A stretch of DNA of 64,000 nt from Piliocolobus tephrosceles (taxonomy: Eukaryota; Chordata; Mammalia; Primates; Cercopithecidae), in the NCBI RefSeq assembly GCF_002776525.5, contig NC_045452.1, positions 25,671,189 to 25,735,188 on the forward strand, read 5' to 3'. The stretch's first letter is position 1, and each line of letters starts with the position of its first letter. The notes under the pieces are model-generated. The model saw nothing but the letters and a program-made list of their open reading frames with translations, had not been told where the DNA came from and searched no databases. The position numbers and the translations under genes were made by a program. This document shows positions 23,581 through 35,909 of this stretch, piece after piece.

Positions 23581-25440
23581 AAAACATGCAATAATCCGGT
23601 TCCAAAATGGCAGCATAGAAGCAAGCTGGCTTCACTCCCACCTGAAAACCAAAAGTAAATATACAGTGCCAACATTATCACCAGGAATATTCCAGAATTC
23701 TCCTATGAAGATGAAACAGATCTTGGGGCCACAGCTCTGAGGGGACAGTAAGAGAATTCAACTTCCACATCCACAACACCCCTCCCCCCATTCTGCCTGG
23801 CACCAAGCCTGCAAAGAAATTTTCCCCCAATTCACTGTTTCTACACTGAGAAAAGTGAGGCTGAGGTGGACAACCAGCTTTTCCACCATTCTGGGTTCCC
23901 TGGCAGGAGACCTGTCCCTGCCTTAATCCATCACAAGTGCCTGAAGGGAGAAACATCCCGGAGGACAGAAAGAGGTAAAGAGGTAAAGAGGGGGAGGTGG
24001 GACTACCATCGCCACCTCTTGAAACTCTGCTCTATAACTCAACAAAAGGAGACACCAAATCAGAGTGGCTTTTCAGCAGGCACATGCTGGTCCCCTGGAC
24101 ACAAACCCTAGCCAGTCTTCCCACACTGCTGGGACATGCCCTTTAGGACACTCCCCTCCAATTCAGGAAGGGCAGCATCCCAAGTAGTTACTAGAGACAA
24201 GGTGAACCTGAGCTCAAGGTACCAACAACTACAGCAGAAAAGGAGACAGCAAGCTAGCAGTAAAGAACCTCTAAGAAAATATATCCAACGAAAACAAAAC
24301 AAAAAAATCCAGAGAAGACTGGAATACATAACTATCCTTCAATGCAAAAACACAGATGTACGTCCACAAAAAACAGCAGCAAACAGGGAATCATGATTTC
24401 TCCAAGCAATCAAAGCAAGGAACTGGTAACTGGTCCTAATGAAACAGTGGTATTTGAGCTGTCTGTCCAAGAATTCAAAAGAGCAATTTTAAGGAAACTC
24501 TGTGATTTCCAAGATAACACAGAAAATCAATTCAGAACTTTATCAGAGAAATTTAGCAGAGATTGAAATCATATTTTAAAAAATCAAGTGGAAAACTTGG
24601 AACTGAGAAATACATTTGCTGAACTGAAAAATTCATTAAAGGCTACCAACAGCAGAATGGATCAAGAAGAGGAAAGAATCAGTTAGCTTGAAGACAGGCT
24701 ATTTGAAAATACACTCAGAGGAGAAAAATGAAAAAAAGAACAAGAAGCAATGAAGATTTTCCTCAAAAGATGAAATTTTAAAAAATTATTGGTATTCAAG
24801 GGAATTGAGCAAGAGCAAGGGGTACAAAGCTTATTCAAAGAAATAATAACAGAAAACCTTCCAAAACTTGAGAAAGATATAAATATCCAGGTACAGGAAG
24901 GTCAGAAAACAACAAACAGATTTGACCCAAATAAACTATTCCAAGGCAAATAATAAACTGTCAAGTCAAGAACAAGAGAGAATCCTAAAAGCAGCAAGAG
25001 GGAAAAAAACAAGTAACATATAAAGGAGCTCCCATTCATCTTGCAACAGACTTCTTAACAGAAATCATACAGCCAGGAGGGAAGGCAACAAATTTTCAGA
25101 GTTCTAAAAGAAAAGAAAAAAAACTGTCATCCAAGAATATTATATCCAGTAAAGTTATTCTTCAACTATGGAGGAGAGATAAAGGATTTCCCAGACAAAC
25201 AAAAGTTGAGAGAATTCACCACCATCAGACCTGTCTTACAAAAAATGCCAAAGGAATTCAATCTGAAAGAAAGAAAACACTAACATTCAGAAAAAACAAA
25301 ACTAAAGATATAAAACATGCTGGTAAAATTAAGTACACAGACAAACTTGGGATACTCTAATACTGAAATTGTGGTGTGCAATCTACTCATAACTCTAGCA
25401 TGAAGCCCAAAAGAGAAATTTCTTAAAAATAGTAATAGAG

Positions 25441-25737
25441 GCCGGGTGGGGCGGCTCACACCCGTAATCCCAGCACTTTGGGAGGCCAAGGCAGGCGGAT
25501 CATGAGGTCAGGAGATCCATACCATCCTGGCTAACACAGTGAAACCCCGTCTCCACTAAAAAATACAAAAACTTAGCAGGGCGTGGCGGCGGGTGCCTGT
25601 AGTCTCAGCTACTCAGTAGGCTGAGGCTGGAGAATGGCGTGAACCTGGGAGGCAAAGCTTGCAGTGAGCCGAGATCGCGCCACTGTACTCCAGCCTGGGC
25701 GACAGAGCAAGACTCCATCTCAAAAAAAAAAAAAAAC
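25441..25737 (+). mobile_element. Alu (AluY-like)
   Basis: Near-consensus Alu from 'ggccgggtggggcggctcac'. It is flanked by 'aatagtaatag' (about 25428-25438) and 'cagtaatag' after the tail, a likely target-site duplication. Confidence 0.94.
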
Positions 25738-26489
25738 AGTAATAGCTACTGCAACCTGTTGAGATGGGTAATATAAAAGTATGTAAATTGAGACAACTAA
25801 AAGTCAAAATGTGGGGCAGATAGAATTAGTGTAGAGTTTTTTTTCATTTTTTGTTTGTTTATATTCTTTTTTGTAACCTAAGATGAGCTGTCATCTTTTT
25901 AAAATAATTTCTTATATCTATAAGATGTTTCTGTAAGCCTCATGGTAACTATAACGCAGAAACCTAAAAAGCAATGAATTAAAACATACTACCAGAGAAA
26001 ATCACTTAACCACAAGGGAAGACAGTAAGAAAGGAAGGAAGGGAAGACTTATAAAACAAACAGAAAAAAGCAACAAAACAGCAACAGTAAGTTCTTACTC
26101 ATCAATAATAACACTCAATGTTAATTGACTCAGTTCTCCAATTAAAAGGCATAGAGTGGCTGAATAGATTAAGAAACAACACCCAACAATATGCTGCCTA
26201 CAAGAAACCCACCTCACCTATAAAAACACACACAGACTGAAAGTGAAGGAATGGAAAGGATATTCCATGCAAATGAAAACCAGAATACGAGCAGGAATAG
26301 CTTTACCTGTATCAGATAAAATAGACTACAAATCAAAGATTATCAAGTAGTGTGAAGAAGAGGTGAGATGTCCCCTGAACTGACAAGAGGCCGTGTGGTG
26401 CTACATCCTGCACCCAGCACCGACATCCCACTGCCATCATCACCATGCCCAAGAGAAAGGTTGAATAGGACATGAAAGAAGATAAAACC

Positions 26490-26785
26490 AGCTGGGTGGC
26501 TCACACCTGTAATCCCAGCACTTTGGAGGCTGAGGCAGGTGGATCACCTAAGGTCAGGAGTTTGAGACCAGCCTGGCCAACATGGCAAAACCCTATCTCT
26601 ACTAAAAATACGAAAAATTAGCTGGGCATGATGGGGAGCGCCCATAATCCTAGCTACTTGGTGAGGCTGAAGCAGGAGAATCACTTGAACCCTGGAGGCA
26701 GAGGTTGCAGTGAGCCAAGATCACACCACTGCACTCCAGCCTGGGCAACAGAGCAAGACTCTGTCTCAAAACAAACAAAAAAAAA
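26490..26785 (+). mobile_element. Alu in the HMGN2 pseudogene
   Basis: Starts in the left arm at 'agctgggtggctcacacctg'. It is flanked by agataaaacca on both sides, so it entered the pseudogene after its birth. Confidence 0.93.
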
Positions 26786-27767
26786 GATAAAACCAAGATG
26801 AAGGACAAATCACAGAGATCTGCAAGCTTGTCTGCTAAACCTGCTCCTCCAAAGCCAGAGCACAAGCCTAAAAGGGCCCCTACAAAGAAGACAGAGAAGG
26901 TACCCAAAGGGAAAAAGGGAAAAAGGGTAAAGCTGATATTGGCAAGGAGGAGAATAACCTTGCACAACATGGAGATGCCAAAACAGACCAGGCACAGAAA
27001 GCTGAAGGTGTTGGAGATGCCAAGTGAAGTGTGTATATTTTTAATAACTGTGTACCTCTGATGACTGTACAGTTTGAAATACTATTTTAATCAAGTTTTA
27101 TAAAAATGGAGAAGCTATATGGTTAGCACCAGAACACTTCATTGTTGCCTTTTGGGGAAGGAGCACATGTCACTAATAGAATGTCTTCAAAACTAGACTG
27201 ATGTGGAAAAAACACCTTTCACTTCTAGTTTTGAGAGACTTCCTCTTGGCTCCCACAAGGAGGGATTTCCTGGCTTTGACACACATAGCCCCTTTAGCAC
27301 GAAAGCCTTAAGGAGGGGAAAACAAATTAAATTTTATGTCCTCCTCTTTTCTCTTTCCACCTTTAGCACAGACTTAACTCCCTTAAACCGAGATACCTGT
27401 TGGGACCTGACCCTCAATAACTGGTTATCAGTGTGTCAGGCAATCTGGACTTTCCAGTGAGGCCACTGAGATGGTGCCCCTCAAAAGAGCAGCAGTTCTC
27501 TTTCTAGGTTGTGGATCTTCAGATAAATTCTCCCATTTTCATTTCACTTCCTGAAAGTCATGGTTGGCTCATGAAAAGTTCTTCAACCCTCACTCTAAAC
27601 TTTCCCTGTACAGAGCATCAAATGAAGACTTCATAGGGTTTGATAATGGCTTTCTGATTTTTGGTAGTCCATTGAAGAAGGGAGTTTGAAAGTTGTTAAA
27701 TACTGTTAACGATTGTCTGCCCATGTCCTGCTTAAATACCATGATTGGTTATGAAAAGTATCTTTAA

Positions 27768-28077
27768 GGCCGGGCACGGTGGCTCAAGCCTGTAATCCCA
27801 GCACTTTGGGAGGCCGAGACGGGCGGATCACGAGGTCAGGAGATCGAGACCATCCTGGCTAACACGGTGAAGCCCCGTCTCTACTAAAAATACAAAAAAA
27901 CTAGGTGGGCGAGGTGGCGGCCGCCTGTAGTCTCAGCTACTCAGGAGGCTGAGGCAGGAGAATGGCGTAAACCCGGGAAGTGGAGCTTGCAGTAAGCTGA
28001 GATCCGGCCACTGCACTCCAGTCCGGGCGACAGAGCAAGACTCCGCCTAAAAAAAAAAAAAAAAAAAAAAAAAAAAG
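27768..28077 (+). mobile_element. Alu (AluYRa-like) in the HMGN2 pseudogene 3' UTR
   Basis: Young Alu with the 'gatccggccactg' variant and a poly(A) tail of about 30 bases. It has a perfect 15-bp duplication, gaaaagtatctttaa. Confidence 0.94.
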
Positions 28078-28429
28078 AAAAGTATCTTTAATAAATCTGG
28101 GTAAAATCAAAACCTATCAAAAAACAAAAAGAAGATCACTATATAAAGGGATCAATTCAGCAAGAAGATATAACAATTATGAATATATATGCAAGCCATG
28201 CCAGAGCTCACAAGGACCTAAAGTTAAATATTACTAGATCTAAAAGGAGAGACAGATTGCAATACAATAATATTAGGGTACTTCAAAACACTTCACTCTC
28301 AATTATAAATAGATCATCCACATAGAAAGTCAACAAAGAAACACTGCCATTAAACTACAGACTAGACCTAATAAGGCTAACTGATATTTACAGAACATTT
28401 CACTCACTGCTTCAGAATACACATTTCAT

Positions 28430-28562
28430 TTTCTTTTTCTTTCTTTAGAGATGGGGTCTTGCTATATTGCCCAGACTGGACTCAAAACTCCTGGGCTCAA
28501 GTGATCCTCCCCTCAGACTCCCAAGTATTTAGGATTATAGACACACACCACTGTACCCAGCT
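28430..28562 (-). mobile_element. Alu monomer (FLAM/FRAM-like), minus
   Basis: Single arm from a T-rich stretch and 'agatggggtcttgctatatt' to 'ccactgtacccagc'; it sits within L1 ORF2. Confidence 0.85.
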
Positions 28563-29023
28563 AGAATACATATTCTTTTCATTAGCACATGGAATATTCT
28601 CCAGAATAGACTACAACTTAGGCCACAAAACAAGTCTCAACAAATTCAAAAAAGTAGAAATCATATCAAATATCTTTTCTGATCACAATGGGATAAAACT
28701 ATAAATCAATAACAAAAGGAACCTCGGAAACTCACAAATACATGGAAATTAAACAACATACTCCTGAATGACCAATGAATCAATGAAGAAATTAAGAAGG
28801 ACATTTTAAAATTTCTTGAAATAAATGAAATGAAAATCCAACACACCAAAGTCTATGTGCTACAGCAAAAGCAGTACTAAGAAGGAAGTTTATAATAATA
28901 AATGCCTATGTCAAAAAAAATAGACTTCAAAGAAACAATCTAATGATGCACTTCAAGGAACTAGAAAAGCAAGAACAAACCAAACCCAAAAGTAGTAGAA
29001 AGAAAGATATTATAAAGATCAGA

Positions 29024-29330
29024 GGCTGGATACGGTGGCTCACACCTGCAATCCCAGCACTTTGGGAGGATGAAGTGGAGGATTGCTTGAGGCCAGGAGT
29101 TCAAGACCAGCCTGGGCAATATAGCAAGACACCACCTCTACAAAAACTTTTTTTAAAAAATTAGCTGGGAATGGTGGTGGCAAGCACCTATAGTCCTAGC
29201 TACTCAGGAAGCTGAGGCAGGACTGCTTGAGCTCAGCTGTTTGAGGCTGCAGTGAGCTATGATCCTGCTACTGCACTTCAGCCTGGACAACAGAGCCCTG
29301 TCTCAGAAAAAAAAAAAAAAAAAAAAAAAA
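29024..29330 (+). mobile_element. Alu (AluJ-like)
   Basis: Diverged dimeric Alu from 'ggctggatacggtggctcac' with a poly(A) tail, within L1 ORF2. Flanking 'atcagag' (before) and 'tcagagg' (after) suggests the target site. Confidence 0.93.
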
Positions 29331-29666
29331 TCAGAGGATAAATAAACACAATTGAGACAAGAAAAAAATACAGAAAATCAATGAAACATGAGTTGGTTTT
29401 TTGAAAAGATAAAGTCAACAAACCTTTAGCTAGACTAAGAAAAAAAAAAGAAGCCCCAAGTTGGAAAGGAAGAAGTCAAATTAGCCTTGTTCACAGGTGA
29501 TGTGATCTTATATTTAGAAGAAAAACCAAACACTCCACCAAAAACCTGTTAGAACTGACAAATTCAATAAAGTTGCAAGATGCAAAGTCAACATACAAAA
29601 ATTGGTGCCATTTATACACACCCACAGCAAACAAACTAAAAAAGAAAGCAAGGAAGTAAACCTATT

Positions 29667-29757
29667 TACAATAGCTACAGAGAATATAACAGCTCTGTAT
29701 AAATATAATTTATACAGAATATAAATATTCTCTGTACAATAGCTACAGAGAATATTT
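29667..29757. repeat. Nested hairpins and direct repeat inside L1 ORF2
   Basis: Perfect 10-bp inverted repeat ctgtataaat (29695-29704) / atttatacag (29708-29717). Perfect 14-bp inverted repeat aaatattctctgta (29723-29736) / tacagagaatattt (29744-29757). The stretch acaatagctacagagaata occurs twice (about 29668 and 29736). Confidence 0.9.
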
Positions 29758-30660
29758 CACGAAGTGAAAAACTGATACAAGGAAAACTATAAAACACTGA
29801 TGAAAGAAATTGAAGAGGACATCAACAAATGGAAAGGTATTTCATGTTCATGGATTGAAAGAATTAACGTTGTTAAAATGGCAATACTACCCAAGGCAAT
29901 TTACAGATTCAATGCAATCCCTACCAAAATACCAATGGCATTCTTCATAGAAATAGAAAAAAAAAATCCTAAAATTTACATGGAACCACAAAAGATCCCT
30001 AGTACAGAAACCAATCCTGAGCAAAAAGAACAAGGTGGAAGGCATCACACTACATGACTTCAAAATTTACTACAGAGCTATTGCTATCAAATCAGCATGT
30101 CACTGGCATAAAAACAGACACAGAGAACAATGGAACAGAATAGAAAACCCAGATACAAATCCACACGTTTACAGCCAACTCATCTTTGACAAAGATGCCA
30201 AGAACACACAATGGGGAAAGACAGTCTCTTCAATGAACAGTGCTGGGAAAACTGGATAACTATATGTAGAAGAATGACACTAGAGCCCTGTTTCTCACCA
30301 TACACAAAAATAAAATCAAAATGGATGAAAGACTTAAATCTAAGACTCAAAACCCTGAAACTACTAGAAGAAAGCATTGGGGAATTGCCTCATGACATTA
30401 GTGTAAGCAAAGATATTTTGTGTAAGACTTCAAAACCACAGGCAACCAAAGCCAAAGTAGACAAATGGGATTACATTAAGCTAAAACCTTCTGCACAGCA
30501 AAGGAAACAAGCAGCAAAGTGAAAAGACAACTCACAAAATGGGAGAAAATATTTGCAAACTACTCATCTGACAAAGGATTAACAACTAGAATACATATAT
30601 AAGGAGTTCAAACAGCTCACAGCAAGTAAACAATCTGATTTATATGTGGGCAAAAGATCT

Positions 30661-30951
30661 TGGCCGGGCGCGGTGGCTCAAGCCTGTAATCCCAGCACTT
30701 CGGGAGGCCGAGACGGGCGGATCACGAGGTCAGGAGATCGAGACCATCCTGGCTAACACGGTGAAACCCCGTCTCTACTAAAAAATACAAAAACTAGCCG
30801 GGCGAGGTGGTGGGTGCCTGTAGTCCCAGCTACTCGGGAGGCTGAGGCAGGAGAATGGCGGGAACCCGGGAGGCGGAGCTTGCAGTGAGCTGAGATCCGG
30901 CCACTGCACTCCAGCCTGGGCGACAGAGCGAGACTCCGTCTCAAAAAAAAA
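30661..30951 (+). mobile_element. Alu (AluYRa-like)
   Basis: Near-consensus young Alu with the 'gatccggccactg' variant. It is flanked by aaaagatct on both sides and inserted in the L1. Confidence 0.95.
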
Positions 30952-31954
30952 AGATCTGAATAGGCATTTCTCAAAAGCAGACATCCAAATGGCCAACAGG
31001 TATACAAAAAAATGCTTAACATTACTAATCATCAGAGAAATGCAAATCAAAAGCACAATGAGATATTATCTCACCCCATTTTGGATAAAATGGATTTTAT
31101 CCAAAGGACAGGCAGTAACAGATGCTGGCAAGGATGCAGAGAAAGGGGAACCCTTGTACACTGCTGATGGGAATGTAAATGAGCACAGCCACTATGGAGA
31201 ATAGTACAGACTTTCCTCAAAAAACTGAAAATAGAACCACCAAATGATCCAGCAATTCCACTACTGGGTGTGTGTCTCCAAAACAGGAAATCAATATATC
31301 AAAAAGACATCTGTCCATGTTCATTGCAGTGCAATTCACAATAGCCAAAATAGAATCAACCTAAGTGACCATCACTGGATGAATGGATGAAGAAAACGTG
31401 GTACATATACCCAGTGGAATATTATCCAGTCATAAAAAAGAATAAAATTCTGCCATTTGTAGCAACATGGATAGAACTGGAGGTCATTATGTGACATTCT
31501 GATTAAAAACTGAGATAAGCCAAGCACAGAAAAGAAGAATGTTGCATGTTCTCACTCGTATGGAAGAGCTGAAAAATTGGATCTCACCAAGATAGAGTAA
31601 ATTGGTGGTTAGCACAGGCCAGGAAAGGTAGAGGGGAGGAGAGGGTGAAGAGAGGTTGATTAATGGGTACAAATATATGGTCTGATAGAAGAAATAACAC
31701 CTAGTATTAGATAGATCAGTAAGGTGACTATAGATTACAATAACCTATTGTACATTTCAAAATAGCTAGAAGATAAGAATTTGAATGGTTCTAACATAAA
31801 GACAAATATTTAAGGTGCTGGATATCCCAAGTATACTGATTTGATCTTTACAAATTATATGAATGTATTAAATTATCCCATGTACCCTGAACTATGTACA
31901 TGGATTATGCATCAATAAAAATAAATAAAATTTTTTTTAAGAAAGAAAAAATAG

Positions 31955-32236
31955 GGCTGGGAGCGGTGGCTCATGCCTGTAATCCCAACACTTTGGGAGG
32001 CCAAGGTAGGCAGATCACTTGAGGCCAGGAGTTCGAGACTAGCCTGGCCAACATGGCAAAATCTTGACTTTACTAAAAATACAAAAATTTAGCTGGGCGT
32101 GGTGGTGGGTGCCTGTAATCCCAGCTACTCGGGAGGCTGAGGTACAAGAATCGCTTGAACCTGGGAGGCGAAGGTTGCAGTGAGCCAAGATCACACTGCT
32201 GCACTCCAGCCTGGGTGACCAAGTGAGACTATCTCA
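31955..32236 (+). mobile_element. Alu (AluS-like)
   Basis: Dimeric Alu from 'ggctgggagcggtggctcat', directly after the L1 3' end. Confidence 0.94.
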
Positions 32237-32290
32237 AAAGAAAAGAGAGAAGAAGAGAAGAGAAGAGAAGAGAAAAAAGAAAAGAAGTAA
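32237..32290. repeat. GAAAA/GAAGA purine tract
   Basis: Purine-only tail of the preceding Alu with agaagagaag units. Confidence 0.9.
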
Positions 32291-32318
32291 TGCTTTTCCA
32301 GGGCATAGAGACCTAAAT

Positions 32319-32321
<3 letters not shown>

Positions 32322-32350
<29 letters not shown>

Positions 32351-32616
32351 GAGAGGAGGTCTTAGGCTGGAATGCAGTGGTGCAGTCTCAGCTCACTGCA
32401 ACCTCACCTTCAGGGCTCAAGTGATCCTTGCACCTTAGCCTCAGCTTCCTGAATAACTGGGACTACAGGTGCGTGCCACCACATCTGGCTAATTTTTGTG
32501 GAGGCAGGGTTTCGCCATGTTACCCAGGCTGGTCTCGAACTTCCGGGCTTAAGTGATCCTCCCACCTCAGCCTCCTGAAGTGTTGGGATTACAGGTATGA
32601 GCCACCGCATCAGGCC
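32322..32616 (-). mobile_element. Alu (minus)
   Basis: Reverse Alu headed by about 29 T and ending 'gccaccgcatcaggcc'; it is somewhat shortened in the left arm. Confidence 0.92.
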
Positions 32617-32689
32617 TGAAATTCAAACTCTTAATTGTGGGGTAGAAGGTCGTTCACATAATTAACCACCTGGCTTCAGGCGACCCTTC

Positions 32690-32950
32690 CAGACGCCATT
32701 ACCTCCAGGCATGCTACGTTCTCACCCAGTGCTCCCAATACACCACGTAGTTCCTCACTTCTGAGTTTTGGTTCATGCCTGTGCTAGAATTTTCTTCATT
32801 CTTTTGCACCTGGCACACTTCAACTACTCTTTCAAGACTGAGGGTATATCCCCTTCCTTCAGGAGGCCTTCCTATTGTCCAAAATTAATCATGCTTTTAC
32901 AAAGAACTTAAGTCTTATAGGTATGCTTTGCTAATTGTTTCATTTAATAA
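32690..32950 (+). mobile_element. Degenerate L2 3' part
   Basis: 'cttttgcacctggcacactt', 'aggaggccttcctattgtcc' and a trailing aataaa-like end resemble L2. Low similarity. Confidence 0.4.
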
Positions 32951-33944
32951 AGAAAAGAACCAAAAGATAAAAGCCACTCATACTTACATCACTTTGCTGC
33001 AGGGCTGCAGATGTGGTGGGTAAAACATGAAGTAGAAGTTCTAATATTCTCCCATCTATTCCTCTAGTCCTACCTCAATTTTCACTTTGATTCTCTGCTT
33101 CCAGACCTTTCTGTTGGCCCCTGCTAGACAACAAGTCCCTCCAGTGGACTCCACTTACCTTTTTACACTCAGCATGGCATAGCATGCGATAAGCACCCCA
33201 TTAATCTTTGCTCTTGATGGACCATAGTTATCAACACTACGACTGCAAGGGATAGAAGCTTAGGCTAATTTTACCCTTGATTTTGAAAGCTAAACAAGGT
33301 TCTGAGTAAGACCAAGGCACTGTGAAGAGTTCTGTAGCTCACCCCTGACTTTACACCATCCTCAGCTGAGGTTTTCAAAATAAAGAGGATTTTGAGACAT
33401 TCATGAATGTGATTACTTCAGAACTTGGTGAGGTATACCCCTAAAATAAGCATCAAGTCACAGACCATCAAATACACTTCTTAACCAGGGGGAAAAACAC
33501 AATTAGAAGGCTATCTCACTGATATATTTGTTTATTTGCCAGAGAAGTATTGATGTCCAGTTTTAAACACATGCTATTTATATCAGAATCATAACAAAAG
33601 TGCCATCCATCTGCCTTGGCATCCAGAGAAAATATAATTCAACACAAGAGTAAAAAGTGTGCACAGCCAAACAGAAATGGCACCAGAAGCAAAAATTGCT
33701 GGAACTATATCATGGAGAGGGGTGTGGAAATTATCACTCGACTAAATTGGAAAAAAATTGTAAGCAACACAAAAGGTTTTGGCAGTTAAATCCAAACACT
33801 TGAGAAAAATCTTCTTGTCTATACTGATATCAAATGGATGTTCTGTTATATTTTGGGACACATCAACTATCAAGTTCCCTTTATAGCCTTCCGCACACTT
33901 CCATATATACATCGGCCATTTACTGAGCATCTACATTCTTGGAC

Positions 33945-34070
33945 ACTGGAAAAATCAAAAGCTTTGGCATCAAGCAGGCATAGGGTCAAACTGGCTCCAC
34001 TATCTACCACAAGAACTTGCAAGTTAATTAACCTCCTCCTAACTCAGTTTCCTCATTTGAAAAAGGGAGA
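33945..34070 (+). mobile_element. MIR SINE fragment
   Basis: 'ctttggcatcaagcaggcat', 'aactcagtttcctcatttga' match the MIR core and the following segment. Confidence 0.7.
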
Positions 34071-34071
34071 T

Positions 34072-34395
34072 ACAGTTGCCTTCCATATCCATGGATTCCA
34101 CATCCACAGATTCAACCGTGGATGGAAAACATTCAGGAAAAATATGGATGTTGGTGTCTGTATTGAACATGTATGGAGTTTTTCCCTTGTCTCAATGATA
34201 TGGTATAATGATTTCCATTTACATTGTATTAGGTATTGTAAGTAATCTAAAGATAATTTAAAGCATATGGGAGGATTGTGTAGGTTATATGCAAATACTA
34301 CACCATTTTATATAAGGGACTTGAACATCCATGGATCTAGGTATCTTCGAGTGGGTGCTGAAATGAATCTCCCACAGATACTGAGGGACAGCTAG
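34072..34395 (+). mobile_element. MER2 (Tigger1-derived nonautonomous DNA transposon)
   Basis: Starts 'cagttgccttccatatccat' and ends with its inverted counterpart 'agatactgagggacagct'. The internal text 'ataagggacttgaacatcca' is typical of MER2. It is inserted in or beside a MIR. Confidence 0.8.
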
Positions 34396-34589
34396 AATAC
34401 ATCTCCTTTAAGCAAGTATTCTTAACATGGACTCATGGTCCATGTGTGTGCTTTTGTAGCCCTACAGACTCACTGAGATGCAAAATTGTGTGTCAGATGA
34501 TTTTTCTAGAGCACTTCTCAAAAGGCAAGTGACCCCAAAATGGTAAATGCCACTGCTCTAAAGGCTGTGGATGGATCACAGGTGATATT

Positions 34590-34645
34590 CGTGAAGTGCT
34601 TGGCACACAGGAAGCTTTAGCTATTTGGTAGCTGCTATTTTTAGG
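34590..34645 (+). mobile_element. MIR 3' fragment
   Basis: 'gaagtgcttggcacacagga' resembles the MIR 3' segment. Short. Confidence 0.45.
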
Positions 34646-35287
34646 TCCCGAGGATATACAGAAAGATAAATCAGAGCATCGGGCAAAAAAAAAAAAAAAG
34701 GCATACGGTTATAGGTGTCACCTCAGAATATCAGAATAAAATAACACAGAAAAAACAAAAAGTGAGTCCAGAAAAAACCCAGCAGGAAGAATTGGCAGGA
34801 TGGAAACACCAGGAGTGCCAAAGCAGTGAGATGACCGCTGCCCAGGGATACCCAGTGCTCAGGCAGGGGATGGCATATGGCAGGCGCTCAGTGAATAACT
34901 GCTAAGTAAACAAATGACCGAAACCAACCCAGGATGCAGGATAACACCATTTACAATGTCCCAGGGGAAAAACTACATTCAGAAGGTGTTATTGAAAACT
35001 TACTATTCAGAAATCTTCAATTTCAAATATTCAATTCCCATGCTAGAGTCCACATTCTCTCCCTGAAGAGTGAGGACATTAAGCCCACACTTTTGTCATT
35101 GAGCAGTAATCTAGGCCCTTCCAATCCTCTGTGATGAACCCTGTGAGAAATTTATTTTAGAAATAGGTTAGACCTATTTTTCCAGATGAATCAAAAGGCC
35201 TTATTTGCCTGGAAAAAATAAATAAATTTTATTACCTTCTATTTTTTTACTTTTATTTTTCCATGAGTTGACAAGAAGCTCCCAGCG

Positions 35288-35590
35288 GCCGGGCGCGGCG
35301 GCTCAAGCCTGTAATCCCAGCACTTTGGGAGGCCGAGACGGGCGGATCACGAGGTTAGGAGATCAAGACCATCCTGGCTAATACGGTGAAACCCCGTCTC
35401 TACTAAAAACTACAAAAAAAAAAACTAGCCGGGCGACGAGGCGGGCGCCTGTAGTCCCAGCTACTCGGGAGGCTGAGGCAGGAGAATGGCGTAAACCCAG
35501 GAGGCGGAGCTCGCAGTGAGCTGAGATCCGGCCACTGCACTCCAGCCTGGGCGACAGAGCGAGACTCCGTCTCAAAAAAAAAAAAAAAGA
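35288..35590 (+). mobile_element. Alu (AluYRa-like)
   Basis: Young Alu from 'ggccgggcgcggcggctcaa' with the 'gatccggccactg' variant. It has a perfect 13-bp target duplication agaagctcccagc on both sides. Confidence 0.95.
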
Positions 35591-35909
35591 AGCTCCCAGC
35601 TAAATCTCCAGCCCAACTTTATTAACCATTATAGATGATCTAAGTATTCCTTCTTTCTGATACCTTCCTATTCTGTCTATATTTTTAATGATTCTGATTT
35701 ACATGTTTCTATTTTACTGCATTGTAGTGATTCTTACACGTCATCTCAGAGCCTTGGCAGGGCTTATAGAGTATATACATATTTGAGAGTGACAGCGTAC
35801 TCATCAAACACACAAGTGATTATCAGGCAGTCCTGGAGTTGCAGCCATACTCACTACCATTTATCAGCTTTGTTAAGTCCCTTAACCTCTCTCTGTTCCT
35901 CTTGCCTTT

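Larger units (their letters stand above)
26362..28104 (+). pseudogene. HMGN2: HMGN2 processed pseudogene, split by two Alus
   Basis: Intronless retrocopy of the nucleosome-binding protein HMGN2. After a short 5' UTR, ATG at 26445 opens MPKRKVE, then a stop codon. Beyond an Alu, the frame resumes with KDKSQRSASLSAKPAPPKPE and KVPKGKKGK, the HMGN nucleosome-binding domain, then shifts frame. The ancestral end GDAK-stop is recognisable at about 27016-27027. About 1 kb of HMGN2-type 3' UTR follows, including the tail with AATAAA at 28090-28095. Two Alus interrupt it: 26490-26785 (repeated agataaaacca on both sides) and 27768-28077 (15-bp duplication gaaaagtatctttaa). It is dead by stop codon, frameshift and insertions. 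The retrocopy itself landed inside an L1. Confidence 0.88.
23592..31934 (+). mobile_element. L1 (L1P/L1MA-age), near full length, repeatedly invaded
   Basis: The 5' UTR starts 'ccggttccaaaatggcagca'. An ORF1 relic occupies about 24140-25130, then an interval, then ORF2 relics at 25750-26360, 28105-28425, 28565-29020 and 29340-30660, and the ORF2 end at 30952-31480. The 3' UTR closes with 'catggattatgcatcaataa' near 31910. All frames carry stops. Later insertions: Alu 25441, HMGN2 pseudogene 26362 (with two Alus), Alu monomer 28430, Alu 29024 and AluY 30661. Part of ORF2 is missing around 29440-29480. Net L1 length after removing insertions is about 5.5 kb. It is antisense to EFCAB6. Confidence 0.82.

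Noticed and set aside
26798..27061. HMGN-like 87-codon frame as a possible functional gene
   Set aside because: The copy is intronless, has a stop soon after its start codon, a frameshift after the nucleosome-binding domain and two Alu insertions.
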